From MB1-2 sp046566065 (GTDB lineage Bacteria; Actinomycetota; CADDZG01; WHSQ01): 64,000 bases of DNA. The translations under genes and the position numbers were made by a program. The DNA lies in contig JBKHXK010000009.1 in the NCBI GenBank assembly GCA_046566065.1, positions 1 through 64,000 of the forward strand, written 5' to 3'. The notes under the pieces are model-generated. The model made no database searches and had not been told where the DNA came from. It worked only from the letters and a program-made list of their open reading frames with translations. Below are positions 45,219 through 53,440 of this stretch, one piece after another (the first letter of the stretch is position 1; each line of letters begins with the position of its first letter).

Positions 45219-46753
45219 GAAACCCCGGCTCGCCGCTCGCGGAGGGTGGCGATGGCCGACCGCGCCGCCCGGCGCTCCCCCGGCGTCAGTCCCCACACGA
45301 GATGGGCGGCCCCGTAGACGACCACTCCGACGACTCCCGTCAACAGCAGATCGAGGAACCATCCCCCGGCGAACAACCGGTGCACCCCCCACATCACGGC
45401 AAGGGTCACCAAGCTGGGAAGGAGCAACCTTCCATAGGTGCGGTCATACGGCTGGATGTTCACGAAACGCTTCACCAGCGCGAGACGAGCCCACTTCGAC
45501 AGCGCGAAGGTGACCGCGTTCGCGATAGCGGCCCCCTCCATCCCGTACCGCGGGCAGAGCCAGAAGGCGAGCCCAAGGTTCAGCGCAAGCGAACCGGCAT
45601 AAACGACCAGGTCCCACCCGGTACGCCCGACCATGATCAACACGAAGCCGACGCTCCCGGTCGCGATATTCACGAACTGTCCGGCCAGGATGATCAACAG
45701 CGCGGCCTGACCCTCCGAGAACCTCGCCCCGAACAGGCGAAGGGCTTCCGACGGGGCGACGAGCAACAGCAGGAACAGCGGCAACGTCGCAACGATCGTC
45801 CAGCGCGTCAAGGTCTTGAACAGCTTGTCGAGTCGTTCGGTCTCGCCCCTGTTGTGCAGGTCCGCCACGAACGGGCTGAACATCAAACTGACCGAGGTCA
45901 AAAAAAGCACGATGACCTGGCCCGCACGGAGCGCCGCGGAGTAGACCCCGACCTGCAGATCGGTGACGTAACGCGTCAACACGAACAGATCGGTCCAGAA
46001 GAGCAACTGCGAGAACAACGCAGCGGGGGCACGGGGGCCGGCGTAGCGGAACAGCTTGCTCAGGGCACCGGGTTCCATCGGGGCGGCGACCCAGGTAGCG
46101 CTCTCTCGCCGCCAGAAGTAGCCGGCAGCCGCAGCCGCGAGGACCCACGATAGCGAATAGGTGAGGGCGCTCATCCACCCGGTCCGGACGAACTGCCAAC
46201 CGAGCAGCATGAGAGCGATCCAGAGCACGGGCTGGCCCGCCCAGAAGACATAGAGCGTGTAGCGCATGATCTTCAGCCCGCGGGTCGCCGACAGCCAGAT
46301 GTTCGCAAGCGCCAGGAAGGGAAGGCCGAGCGCCGCCATCTGAACCGCCCGTGTCCCGTCGCCGCCCCCCAGTGAGAACAACGCTGCGACCTGCTCTGCG
46401 AACAACAACACCAGCGCTCCGACCGCGAGTGACACGACGGTCCCTATGAGCGTCGCTCGCGCGACGGGGACCCGGATGCGGTCGTAGCGACCCTGGCCCA
46501 CCTCGACCGCAACGTCTCGCAGCACCGCCATGTCCATCCCGGCCCTGGACGCGAACGACGCGACGAATGCCGCTTGAGTAACGACGGTCACGACCCCGAA
46601 CGCCTCGGGACCGAGCGAGTTCGACATCAAGATGTTCACCGCGAAGGTGGCGAGCGCGGCTACGACGATCCCGACGACGTTCTGAGACGTGCCGGAGAGG
46701 ATGTTCAGGTAGTCGCTGCGACCCCCGGACGGTTGTGCGGTGCCTACTCCCAC
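45215..46753 (-). CDS. Polysaccharide flippase (MATE/Wzx-like, MurJ superfamily)
   Basis: A 512-residue membrane protein with about 14 hydrophobic helices of the MOP exporter superfamily. It has the usual first helix motif NVVGIVVAALATFAVNILMSNSLGPEAFGVV and conserved arginines in the amphipathic loops. It probably flips lipid-linked oligosaccharide. The GTG start lies inside the last codons of guaA (10-base overlap), so it is translated with guaA. A more downstream start cannot be excluded, but none has a good ribosome site. Confidence 0.87.
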   Translation of the reverse strand: MGVGTAQPSGGRSDYLNILSGTSQNVVGIVVAALATFAVNILMSNSLGPEAFGVVTVVTQAAFVASFASRAGMDMAVLRDVAVEVGQGRYDRIRVPVARATLIGTVVSLAVGALVLLFAEQVAALFSLGGGDGTRAVQMAALGLPFLALANIWLSATRGLKIMRYTLYVFWAGQPVLWIALMLLGWQFVRTGWMSALTYSLSWVLAAAAAGYFWRRESATWVAAPMEPGALSKLFRYAGPRAPAALFSQLLFWTDLFVLTRYVTDLQVGVYSAALRAGQVIVLFLTSVSLMFSPFVADLHNRGETERLDKLFKTLTRWTIVATLPLFLLLLVAPSEALRLFGARFSEGQAALLIILAGQFVNIATGSVGFVLIMVGRTGWDLVVYAGSLALNLGLAFWLCPRYGMEGAAIANAVTFALSKWARLALVKRFVNIQPYDRTYGRLLLPSLVTLAVMWGVHRLFAGGWFLDLLLTGVVGVVVYGAAHLVWGLTPGERRAARSAIATLRERRAGVS

Positions 46754-48354
46754 TCGATGGTGCCGGGAGGCTTCGAGGTGATGTCGTAGACCACCCGGTT
46801 GACGCCCGGCACCTCGTTGACGATCCGGCTCGAGATGCGCTCCAGGAGGTCGTACGGCAGGCGGGCCCAGTCGGCGGTCATCGCGTCTTCACTGGTCACT
46901 GCGCGGAGAACGATGGGGTGGCCGTAGGTGCGCTCGTCTCCCATCACACCGACGGAGCGAACCGCGGGGAGCACCGCGAACGACTGCCAGATCTCACGCA
47001 GCAGATCCGCTCGCTTCATCTCTTCGAGGACGACTGCATCCGCGTTGCGCAGGATCTCCAGCCGCTCGGCCGTGACGTCGCCGATGATGCGAACCGCAAG
47101 TCCGGGGCCGGGGAACGGTTGCCGCCACACGATCTCCTCGGGGAGCCCCAGCTCTTCGCCCACGCGCCGAACCTCATCCTTGAAGAGGTTGCGCAACGGT
47201 TCTACGAGACTGAACTTCATGTCCTCGGGGAGCCCGCCCACGTTGTGATGGCTCTTGATCTTGGCTGCATCTTTCGTGCCCGATTCGATCACGTCGGGAT
47301 AGAGCGTTCCCTGCACGAGGAAGCGCGCGTCGTTCAACTCGTCGCGCGCGACCTCTTCGAAGACCCGGATGAAGGTCTCGCCGATGATCTTGCGTTTCCT
47401 CTCCGGGTCCTCCACGCCGGCCAGCTTCTCCAAGAACCGGTCGGCCGCTTTCACGTGGATCAGGTCGATCTTCAAGTGACGGCGAAAGGTGTCTTCGACC
47501 TGTTCGGCCTCACCTTTGCGAAGGAGGCCGTGATCGACGAAGACACACGTGAGCTGATCGCCGACGGCCCGATGCACCAAGGCTGCCGCGACCGAGGAGT
47601 CCACGCCGCCCGAGAGACCGCACACGACCCGCTCGTTGCCGACGTAGGCGCGGATCGACTCGAGAGCGCTCTCGATGATCGAGGTCATGGTCCAGGTCGG
47701 CAGCAGGTCGCAACCCTCGTAGAGGAAGTTCTTCAGCAGCTCGGTCCCTTTGGGGGTGTGGGCGACCTCGGGATGGAACTGGACCCCGTAGAGCCCGCGC
47801 TCGGGGTCCTCGAAGGCGGCCACGGGACTGGCGGCGGTCGACGCGGTGACCCGGAAACCCTCGGGCGCCCGCACGACCGCGTCGTTGTGGCTCATCCATA
47901 CGCTCTGGGTTGGAGGCAGCTCGGAGAACAGGGTCGACGAGGGAGCCTCGACACTCAGGTCGGTCTTGCCGAACTCGGCGACCCCGGTGCGCGCGACCTC
48001 GCCTCCCAAGGTCTGGGCCATCAGTTGCTGCCCGTAACAGATGCCGAGCACCGGGACGCCGAGGTCGAAGAGCTCGGGCTGGGCCGACGGCGCTCCCGGG
48101 GCATGCACCGACTTGGGCCCTCCCGAGAGCACGATGCCGGCCGGACGTTTCGCCCGCACCTGTTCGATCGGCATGTCGTGGGGCACGATCTCGGAGTAGA
48201 CGTGGCACTCACGGATCCTCCGGGCGATCAGCTGCGCGTACTGGGCGCCGTAGTCCACGACCAGCACGGGGGCGTCTTGGGTGTTGCTGAAGGCGGGGGC
48301 CGCCGGCGCCGCGGACGGGTCTGGAGCGGTGCTCTCGTGAGGCGCGTCGGGCAT
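46744..48354 (-). CDS. guaA: GMP synthase (glutamine-hydrolysing)
   Basis: A 536-residue GuaA. The N-terminal class I amidotransferase has VLVVDYGAQYAQLIARRIRE, VLSGGPKSVHAPGAP, GICYGQQLMAQTLGG (nucleophile Cys) and a His-Glu pair in GVQFHPEVAHT. The synthetase domain has the PP-loop VVCGLSGGVDSSVAAAL and the C-terminal dimerisation domain ending RVVYDITSKPPGTIEWE. The extra 25 residues at the N-terminus are Ala/Pro-rich. It makes GMP from XMP produced by IMP dehydrogenase. Confidence 0.97.
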   Translation of the reverse strand: MPDAPHESTAPDPSAAPAAPAFSNTQDAPVLVVDYGAQYAQLIARRIRECHVYSEIVPHDMPIEQVRAKRPAGIVLSGGPKSVHAPGAPSAQPELFDLGVPVLGICYGQQLMAQTLGGEVARTGVAEFGKTDLSVEAPSSTLFSELPPTQSVWMSHNDAVVRAPEGFRVTASTAASPVAAFEDPERGLYGVQFHPEVAHTPKGTELLKNFLYEGCDLLPTWTMTSIIESALESIRAYVGNERVVCGLSGGVDSSVAAALVHRAVGDQLTCVFVDHGLLRKGEAEQVEDTFRRHLKIDLIHVKAADRFLEKLAGVEDPERKRKIIGETFIRVFEEVARDELNDARFLVQGTLYPDVIESGTKDAAKIKSHHNVGGLPEDMKFSLVEPLRNLFKDEVRRVGEELGLPEEIVWRQPFPGPGLAVRIIGDVTAERLEILRNADAVVLEEMKRADLLREIWQSFAVLPAVRSVGVMGDERTYGHPIVLRAVTSEDAMTADWARLPYDLLERISSRIVNEVPGVNRVVYDITSKPPGTIEWE

Positions 48355-48393
48355 AAGCCACCCTACCGCGCGGCCCCCACGGAGCCGGGGAGA

Positions 48394-49269
48394 TCAGCCC
48401 TTCCTACGGGCCTCCACCACGACGCTCAAGCCGTCGTCGTCGGACGCAACCCCCTCGTCGGACAGCCCGGCAGCTCTGACGAAGGCGCGGGTCTTGTCGG
48501 TGATGTCGTCAGACATCTCGAGCAGCAGCCAACCGCCGGGCTTCAGCCACTCGACGCTCTCGGCCACGGCCCGCCGCACCAGAGACAGGCCGTCATCGGA
48601 CTCGTCCGTCAAGGTGTAGACCGGCTCGTAGCCGCGGACCTCGGTCGGCAGGTCCTCCAGCTCGTCCTTCGGGACGTAGGGCACGTGACCGGTGATGAGA
48701 TCCACCCCGCCCTTGAGGCTGGCGGGCAAGGGCTCGTACATGTCACCGGCTTTGAAGGTCACGTTGTCGATGCCCAGGCGACGAGCGTTCTGGCGCCCCT
48801 GGTCCAAAGCCTCTTTCGAGATGTCGAGGGCCCAGGCATGGGAGCCCGGCACCTCATGAGCGATGGCCAACGCGATCGGCCCGGTGCCCGCGGCCACGTC
48901 GACGACGACCGGGCTCTTGCGTCGCCGCAACCTGCGCACGGCTCGGTCCACCGTCAACTCCGAGGACGGACGGGGTACGAAGGCACCCGGCTTCACCTTC
49001 AGTTCCAGCCCGTAGAACTCGATCTTGCCGGTGAGGAAAGGCTGCGGTTCGCCGGCCGCCCTCCGGGCGATCAGCGCGAGGTAGCGGTCGCGGGCCGGAC
49101 GCGGAGGCTCGAAGTCCTCATCGAGTTCGTCCTCTTCCTGCTTCAGCGCGACCGCGAGCAGCTCGCGGGCGAGGTCCATGAAGTCGTGATCTTCGAACAG
49201 ATGGGTCGAGTCGGTCAGAACGGACTCCCCCACCGCGAGGAGCTGGGAAACGGTGCGAGGTTCGGACAT
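48394..49269 (-). CDS. PrmC/HemK-like methyltransferase lacking the NPPY motif
   Basis: A 291-residue SAM-dependent methyltransferase with HemK/PrmC architecture: an N-terminal helical domain, a GEPQPFLTGKIEFYGLELKVKPGAFVPRPSSE connector and a Rossmann core with VVDVAAGTGPIALAIA. Motif IV, NPPY in release-factor methyltransferases, reads GHVPYVP (194-200), with His195 (codon at 48685-48687) replacing the amide-binding Asn. It is therefore probably not the true release-factor methyltransferase but a paralogue with another target. It lies upstream of guaA on the same strand. Confidence 0.83.
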   Translation of the reverse strand: MSEPRTVSQLLAVGESVLTDSTHLFEDHDFMDLARELLAVALKQEEDELDEDFEPPRPARDRYLALIARRAAGEPQPFLTGKIEFYGLELKVKPGAFVPRPSSELTVDRAVRRLRRRKSPVVVDVAAGTGPIALAIAHEVPGSHAWALDISKEALDQGRQNARRLGIDNVTFKAGDMYEPLPASLKGGVDLITGHVPYVPKDELEDLPTEVRGYEPVYTLTDESDDGLSLVRRAVAESVEWLKPGGWLLLEMSDDITDKTRAFVRAAGLSDEGVASDDDGLSVVVEARRKG

Positions 49270-49328
49270 GGGGGCTGCATGCTAGCGCTCCGTTCTTTCC
49301 TCACATCGCCACAAAAGGGCGCGTGCGA

Positions 49329-49862
49329 TCAGAAGGTGCGCGTGCGTTCCGTGACGGGCTCTTCTTCGGGTTCTTCGAACGAGGGCACTTCGATGGTGGC
49401 TCGCTCGAGCTCGGTCGACAGCACTATGGTCGTTCGCGTGCGGGCGACACCGCGGATCGAACGGATCCGCCGGAGGAGCTTCTCCATGTCCTTGTTGGTG
49501 GCGGTTCGGATCTTGATGAGGTAACAGTCCTGGCCCGCGATGCGATGGAACTCGAGCACGTCCGGCTCGTCACAGATACGGGCAACGATCGGATCGTCGA
49601 TGGCGAACTCGTCACCTTCCGAGAGCGTGACCATGACGAACGCGACGTGCGGGCGGTCCAACAGCTCCGGGTCGAGTACCGCGCAATAGCCGGCGATCAC
49701 GCCGCTCTGCTCGAGCTTGCGTACGCGTTCGTGCACCGCGGGACCCGAGAGACCCACGGTCTTCGCGATCGCGGCGTGAGACATGCGCCCGTCCTGGCGC
49801 AACAGACGCAGGATCCGGAGATCGATCTCGTCCAGGGACGCGCGAACGGGGCCGGGAGCCAC
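49329..49862 (-). CDS. Lrp/AsnC family transcriptional regulator
   Basis: A 177-residue regulator. The N-terminal HTH is LDEIDLRILRLLRQDGRMSHAAIAKTVGLSGPAVHERVRKLEQSGVI; the RAM (ligand-binding) domain follows, with VMVTLSEGDEF and DCYLIKIRTATNKDMEKLL. The last 25 residues are an acidic extension (SFEEPEEEPVTERTRTF). The GTG start shares one base with the TAG of a 46-residue upstream ORF (TAGTG). The likely effector is an amino acid; the targets are unknown. Confidence 0.92.
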   Translation of the reverse strand: MAPGPVRASLDEIDLRILRLLRQDGRMSHAAIAKTVGLSGPAVHERVRKLEQSGVIAGYCAVLDPELLDRPHVAFVMVTLSEGDEFAIDDPIVARICDEPDVLEFHRIAGQDCYLIKIRTATNKDMEKLLRRIRSIRGVARTRTTIVLSTELERATIEVPSFEEPEEEPVTERTRTF

Positions 49863-50002
49863 TAGGACCCCCGACCCGTCCGCACGCTGCCGCTGGGACC
49901 GGGGGGGAGGTCCCTGACTGCCAAAGCGGGGGGAGCCTCTTTGGTCAGTTGGCGGATCGGTGCTAACGAGCTATCGAGTTGGTACAGGACCCACACGCTC
50001 AT
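49862..50002 (-). CDS. Small ORF (46 aa) coupled to the Lrp regulator
   Basis: The minus-strand ATG at 50002 is preceded by CAGGAG at five bases and opens MSVWVLYQLDSSLAPIRQLT, ending in a Pro/Gly-rich tail with VRTGRGS. Its TAG overlaps the GTG of the Lrp gene by one base, the same coupling seen between real genes here. I do not recognise it; it could be a regulatory leader peptide or a small protein. It is less GC-biased at third positions than its neighbours, so a non-coding role is possible. Confidence 0.5.
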   Translation of the reverse strand: MSVWVLYQLDSSLAPIRQLTKEAPPALAVRDLPPGPSGSVRTGRGS

Positions 50003-50017
50003 GACGACTCCTGACGC

Positions 50018-50134
50018 CTAGACGGTGCTGTGGTTCGTCCAGTTGTCGCCGTCCGTCGAGTCCGCTCCGTACCAAAGGGCGAAGGCGTTGAGGGCGACCA
50101 CCGCGACGATGAGGATGATAAGGCTGAGCTCCAT
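50018..50134 (-). CDS. Small single-span membrane protein (38 aa)
   Basis: The minus-strand ATG at 50134 follows GGAGGAAAGA, a near-ideal ribosome site. The product MELSLIILIVAVVALNAFAL continues WYGADSTDGDNWTNHSTV: one membrane helix and a short acidic tail. Small proteins of this pattern (short helix, then LxxGxDSxDG) occur in actinobacteria and chloroflexi without a known function. A strong sigma-70-like promoter lies just upstream (50178-50207). It is the first gene of a likely three-gene unit with the 46-residue ORF and lrp. Confidence 0.65.
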   Translation of the reverse strand: MELSLIILIVAVVALNAFALWYGADSTDGDNWTNHSTV

Positions 50135-50164
50135 TCTTTCCTCCGATCTTTCGGTGGTTCGTGC

Positions 50165-50178
50165 TTCTTACGTAAGAA
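50165..50178. promoter_or_regulatory. 14-bp perfect palindrome near the transcription start of the small-ORF/lrp unit
   Basis: TTCTTACGTAAGAA is fully self-complementary and lies just downstream of the -10 element at 50178-50183, where a repressor would block initiation. It may be the site of the Lrp-family protein encoded in the same unit or of another dimeric regulator. Confidence 0.5.
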
Positions 50179-50207
50179 CTATAACCCCCGATGCCCATTT
50201 CTGTCAA
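50178..50207 (-). promoter_or_regulatory. Sigma-70-like promoter for the small-ORF/lrp unit
   Basis: On the minus strand a consensus -35 TTGACA (50207-50202) and a -10 TATAGT (50183-50178) are 18 bases apart, about 44-49 bases before the ATG of the 38-residue ORF. This is the best housekeeping promoter match I noticed in the window. Confidence 0.65.
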
Positions 50208-50340
50208 ACACATCCAAGGCATTTATCCATTTGAGCCTCTGTCTTTATCCCAAACAAGCTGTGTGAACCGAATATTCCAAGGTCGTCCTCGAATAGCGCC
50301 CCGTAATCTTCACCAGGCTTCGGGTGGGGTGCCGCTGCAA

Positions 50341-50373
50341 CGAAAGAAAGGGAGGCCCCCAGCGGGGCCTCCC
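50341..50373 (-). terminator. Rho-independent terminator of guaB3
   Basis: Read on the minus strand, a 10-bp perfect stem (GGGAGGCCCC / GGGGCCTCCC) with a 4-base loop is followed by TTTCTTTCG, 32 bases past the IMP dehydrogenase stop. Confidence 0.85.
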
Positions 50374-50404
50374 TCGAAAGGTCTGACGGGGGAACGGGTG
50401 TCGC

Positions 50405-51565
50405 TTAGGCGCCCATCCCCAGTCGCTGGGCGGTCTGCAGCGCCTTGCCCTCGGTCTTCAGGGCCGGTGCGACCATCACCTCGGCCTTCTGGAACTCCTT
50501 GATGTTGGCGTAGCCACAGGTCGCGAGGCTGGTCCGCAGAGCCCCGAACAGGTTCATGCGGCCGTCGTTCTCGTGAGCGGGCCCGATCAGGATCTCCTCG
50601 AGCGTTCCCAGGGTCGAGGTCTTGACCCGAGCACCGCGAGGAAGCGTGGGGTGGAAGGTCGCCATCCCCCAGTGATAGCCCCGGCCCGGCGCCTCTTTCG
50701 CCGCGGCCAGAGGGGACCCGATCATCACCGCATCGGCGCCGCAAGCGATCGCCTTGGCGATGTCACCACCGGTGCGCATCCCTCCGTCGGCGATCACGTG
50801 GCAGTAGCGACCGGTCTCGTCGAGGTGACGGATCCGGGCGCCGGCTGCGTCCGCGATCGCGGTGGCCTGCGGGACCCCGAGCCCGAGCACTCCCCGGGTG
50901 GTGCAGGCAGCGCCCGGCCCCACGCCGACGAGCACACCCATCGCTCCCGTACGCATCAGGTGCAGTGCGGTCGAGTAGGAGGCGCACCCTCCCACTATCA
51001 CCGGGATGTCGTACGTGGAGATGAAGCGCTTCAGGTTGAGCGGCTCGGTGCGGGTCGAAACGTGCTCCGCCGAGACCACCGTTCCCTGGATCACCAAGAT
51101 GTCGAGCTCGGCCTCCAGAGCGATCTTGTGGAAGCGTTCGACCTTCTGAGGCGTAAGCGAGGCCGAGGCGGTCATGCCCGCATCCTTGATCTCGCGGATC
51201 CGCTTGTAGATCAGCTCCTCTTTGACCTCGGCCTGGTAGAGCTCCTGCATGCGGAGCGTGGCCTTCTCGTCCGGAAGCTCGGCGATCTCCGCCAGGACGC
51301 TTTCCGGATCGTCGTAGCGCGTCTGCAGACCTTCGAGGTTGAGCACGGCGAGGCCCCCCAGACGACCGACCTCGATCGCCGATCGCGGCGAGACCACGCC
51401 GTCCATGGCGGAGGCCATGAGGGGAAGCTCGAATCTGAAAGCGTCGATCTCCCAGGAGATGTCCACGTCGTCCGGATCCCGCGTGCGACGGGAGGGAACG
51501 ATGGCGATGTCGTCGAACCCGTAGGCCCTCCGCCCCGATTTGCCGATGCCGATCTCGATCTCCAC
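50405..51565 (-). CDS. GuaB3 family IMP dehydrogenase-like protein
   Basis: A 386-residue TIM-barrel protein of the IMPDH/GMP reductase family without CBS domains, the GuaB3 type common in actinobacteria. It has AYGFDDIAIVPSRRTRDPDDVDISWE, PLMASAMDGVVSPRSA, the Cys loop VGVGPGAACTTRGVLGLGVP and VIADGGMRTGGDIAKAIACGADAVMIGSPLA. The role is near the IMP/XMP/GMP branch next to guaA, but the exact reaction of GuaB3 proteins is less settled than that of GuaB. Confidence 0.92.
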   Translation of the reverse strand: MEIEIGIGKSGRRAYGFDDIAIVPSRRTRDPDDVDISWEIDAFRFELPLMASAMDGVVSPRSAIEVGRLGGLAVLNLEGLQTRYDDPESVLAEIAELPDEKATLRMQELYQAEVKEELIYKRIREIKDAGMTASASLTPQKVERFHKIALEAELDILVIQGTVVSAEHVSTRTEPLNLKRFISTYDIPVIVGGCASYSTALHLMRTGAMGVLVGVGPGAACTTRGVLGLGVPQATAIADAAGARIRHLDETGRYCHVIADGGMRTGGDIAKAIACGADAVMIGSPLAAAKEAPGRGYHWGMATFHPTLPRGARVKTSTLGTLEEILIGPAHENDGRMNLFGALRTSLATCGYANIKEFQKAEVMVAPALKTEGKALQTAQRLGMGA

Positions 51566-51643
51566 CGAACCTCCTTAGTGCTTCAACGCCTCGGGGAAGA
51601 AGGCGACTCTTCGTGGCTCTGTTCTATCACTGCACCCAAGGGC

Positions 51644-52666
51644 TCAGCGGTACCGATCGCGGTCGGGTCTTACCAAGCGACCGGCCATCTCGTCGTCGAG
51701 TTGCTGGATATCCGCTTCGACCATGATCCGGGCGAGTTCCTCGAAGGTGACCTTGGGCTCCCAGCCGAGGACCTCTCTGGCCTTGGACGGGTCGCCCTGG
51801 AGGTCGTCGACCTCGGAGGGCCGGAAGTAGTTCGGGTCCACCTCGACGTGGCGTTGCCAGTCCAGCCCCGCATGCTCGAAAGCCAACTGGGCGAACTCGC
51901 GAACGGTGTGGGTCTCGCCCGTTGCGATCACCAGATCCAACGGCTCGGGGTGCTGGAGCATCATCCACATCGCCTCGACGTACTCCGGCGCGTAGCCCCA
52001 GTCCCTCTTCGCATCCAGGTTCCCGAGGTAGAGCTTGTCCTGGAGGCCGGCCTTGATTCGGGCCACCGCCCGAGTGATCTTGCGGGTCACGAAGGTCTCG
52101 CCGCGCCGCGGGCTCTCGTGGTTGAAGAGGATCCCGTTGGCCGCGAACATCCCGTAGGCCTCGCGGTAGTTGACCGTCGCCCAGTAGGCGAAAACCTTCG
52201 CCACCCCGTAGGGGCTGCGAGGGTGGAACGGCGTGGCCTCGCTCTGCGGCGGGGGGGCCGCGCCGAACATCTCCGAAGACGACGCCTGGTAGAAGCGGGT
52301 ATCGACGCCCGAGGCCCTGATCGCCTCGAGCATCCGGATCGTTCCCATCCCCGTGGCGTCGGCGGTGTATTCGGGGATCTCGAAAGACACCTTCACATGG
52401 CTCTGGGCCCCCAGGTGGTAGATCTCGTCCGGCTCCAGGTCACGGATGAGGTTCACGAGGGAGCCCGAGTCCGACAGGTCCCCGTAGTGCATGAAGAAAT
52501 GGACGCCGGTCTCGTGGGGGTCCCTGTAGATATCTTCCAGCCGCTCTGTATTGAACGAGGAGGCCCTGCGGATGAGCCCGTGGACCTCGTAGCCCTTGCC
52601 CAGCAGTAGCTCGGCCAGATAGGAGCCATCCTGACCCGTGACCCCCGTGATGAATGCCTTCTTCAT
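51644..52666 (-). CDS. gmd: GDP-mannose 4,6-dehydratase
   Basis: A 340-residue extended short-chain dehydrogenase converting GDP-mannose to GDP-4-keto-6-deoxymannose, precursor of GDP-fucose or rhamnose. FITGVTGQDGSYLAELLLGKGYEVHG binds NADP; YQASSSEMFG holds the catalytic Ser/Thr and Glu, and SPYGVAKVFAYW the Tyr-Lys pair; NHESPRRGETFVTRKITRA is family-specific. The start is MKKAFITG at 52666. It provides a deoxysugar for cell-surface glycans. No GMER partner gene is next to it. Confidence 0.95.
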   Translation of the reverse strand: MKKAFITGVTGQDGSYLAELLLGKGYEVHGLIRRASSFNTERLEDIYRDPHETGVHFFMHYGDLSDSGSLVNLIRDLEPDEIYHLGAQSHVKVSFEIPEYTADATGMGTIRMLEAIRASGVDTRFYQASSSEMFGAAPPPQSEATPFHPRSPYGVAKVFAYWATVNYREAYGMFAANGILFNHESPRRGETFVTRKITRAVARIKAGLQDKLYLGNLDAKRDWGYAPEYVEAMWMMLQHPEPLDLVIATGETHTVREFAQLAFEHAGLDWQRHVEVDPNYFRPSEVDDLQGDPSKAREVLGWEPKVTFEELARIMVEADIQQLDDEMAGRLVRPDRDRYR

Positions 52667-52773
52667 GGAAACAGGATATGCTGCGACCGCTTCCCCCACC
52701 AGCAGGCTGGAACTGGCGGCCACGGTGAGTGACACCCCCACTGAAGACCGCAAGACGGGGGATGGTCGCCGTT

Positions 52774-52789
52774 TGTGAACCACTTCACA
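52774..52789. promoter_or_regulatory. CRP-type binding site upstream of the transglycosylase gene
   Basis: TGTGA-ACCACT-TCACA is an exact match to the bacterial CRP half-site pattern, with extended arms TTGTGAA/TTCACAA. A TATGAG -10-like hexamer at 52811-52816 would place the start near 52823 and the site centre about 41 bases upstream, the class II activator position. A GCGCTCC/GGAGCGC hairpin (52819-52837) falls in the leader. Confidence 0.6.
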
Positions 52790-52863
52790 ACCGCTTGCAG
52801 GTGATGAACGTATGAGATGCGCTCCGGGCAGGAGCGCGAAGCGACCCAACCTTGGAGGTTGTT

Positions 52864-53436
52864 ATGGAACGGCTGCGGTTCGGCGAACGCGCGCGACGAA
52901 GAGCGCGCAGAAGCAGACTCAAGAGCTACCTGGGCATCGCGGGCCTCGTAGCGACGCTGCTGGGCGTGCCCGGCGCCAACCTCGGGTGGGAGCTCCTCTC
53001 CGGGGCCGACGCGAACACCTCCCGACCCGACCTCTCCGGGGTCACCACGACCGAGCAAGCCTCCGGCATGATGCGCTTCCGGAGCAACCTGTTCCGGAAC
53101 CGCCCTACCCCTACGCCGACCCCGACGGAGCAACCCGTCGAAGCGGCGACGCCGGTGGTAGTGGAAGCTCCCCCGGGATCGATCACCGAGATCATCTACG
53201 CGGCGGCCGCGGAGTTCGGCATCGACGGCGGCTACCTCTTGAGCGTTGCCCACTGCGAGTCGAACCTCAACCCCTCGGCGGTGAATCCAGCCGGCTATCA
53301 CGGGCTCTTCCAGTTCGGCGAGGAGACCTGGGCCGCGTTCGGCTACGGCTCGATCTATGACCCCACCGCCCAGGCCCGGACGGCTGCGGAGATGCTGGCG
53401 AACGGCATGGCCAGCCGCTGGCCCAACTGCGCCTGA
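52864..53436 (+). CDS. Secreted lytic transglycosylase (SLT/Rpf-like domain)
   Basis: A 190-residue protein. The ATG at 52864 lies five bases after GGAGG; a TTG at 52852 would sit on the ribosome site itself. A basic N-terminus and one helix (about 22-40) export or anchor it; a Thr/Pro linker (TPTPTPTEQP) leads to the C-terminal lysozyme-like domain with AHCESNLNPSAVN, where Glu132 is catalytic, and GYHGLFQFGEETWAAFG. It cleaves peptidoglycan, in the manner of resuscitation-promoting factors or soluble transglycosylases. A perfect CRP-type site precedes it. Confidence 0.87.
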   Translation: MERLRFGERARRRARRSRLKSYLGIAGLVATLLGVPGANLGWELLSGADANTSRPDLSGVTTTEQASGMMRFRSNLFRNRPTPTPTPTEQPVEAATPVVVEAPPGSITEIIYAAAAEFGIDGGYLLSVAHCESNLNPSAVNPAGYHGLFQFGEETWAAFGYGSIYDPTAQARTAAEMLANGMASRWPNCA

Positions 53437-53440
53437 GGCG

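Noticed and set aside
46735..49524. Very long open frame on the plus strand opposite guaA and the methyltransferase
   Set aside because: Composition is His/Asp/Gly/Val-rich with no domain, typical of the antisense frame of GC-rich genes; guaA and the methyltransferase are certain.
52667..52863. c-di-AMP (ydaO) riboswitch upstream of the transglycosylase
   Set aside because: The region is short and lacks the conserved ydaO strings; the CRP-type site and a simple hairpin explain it better.
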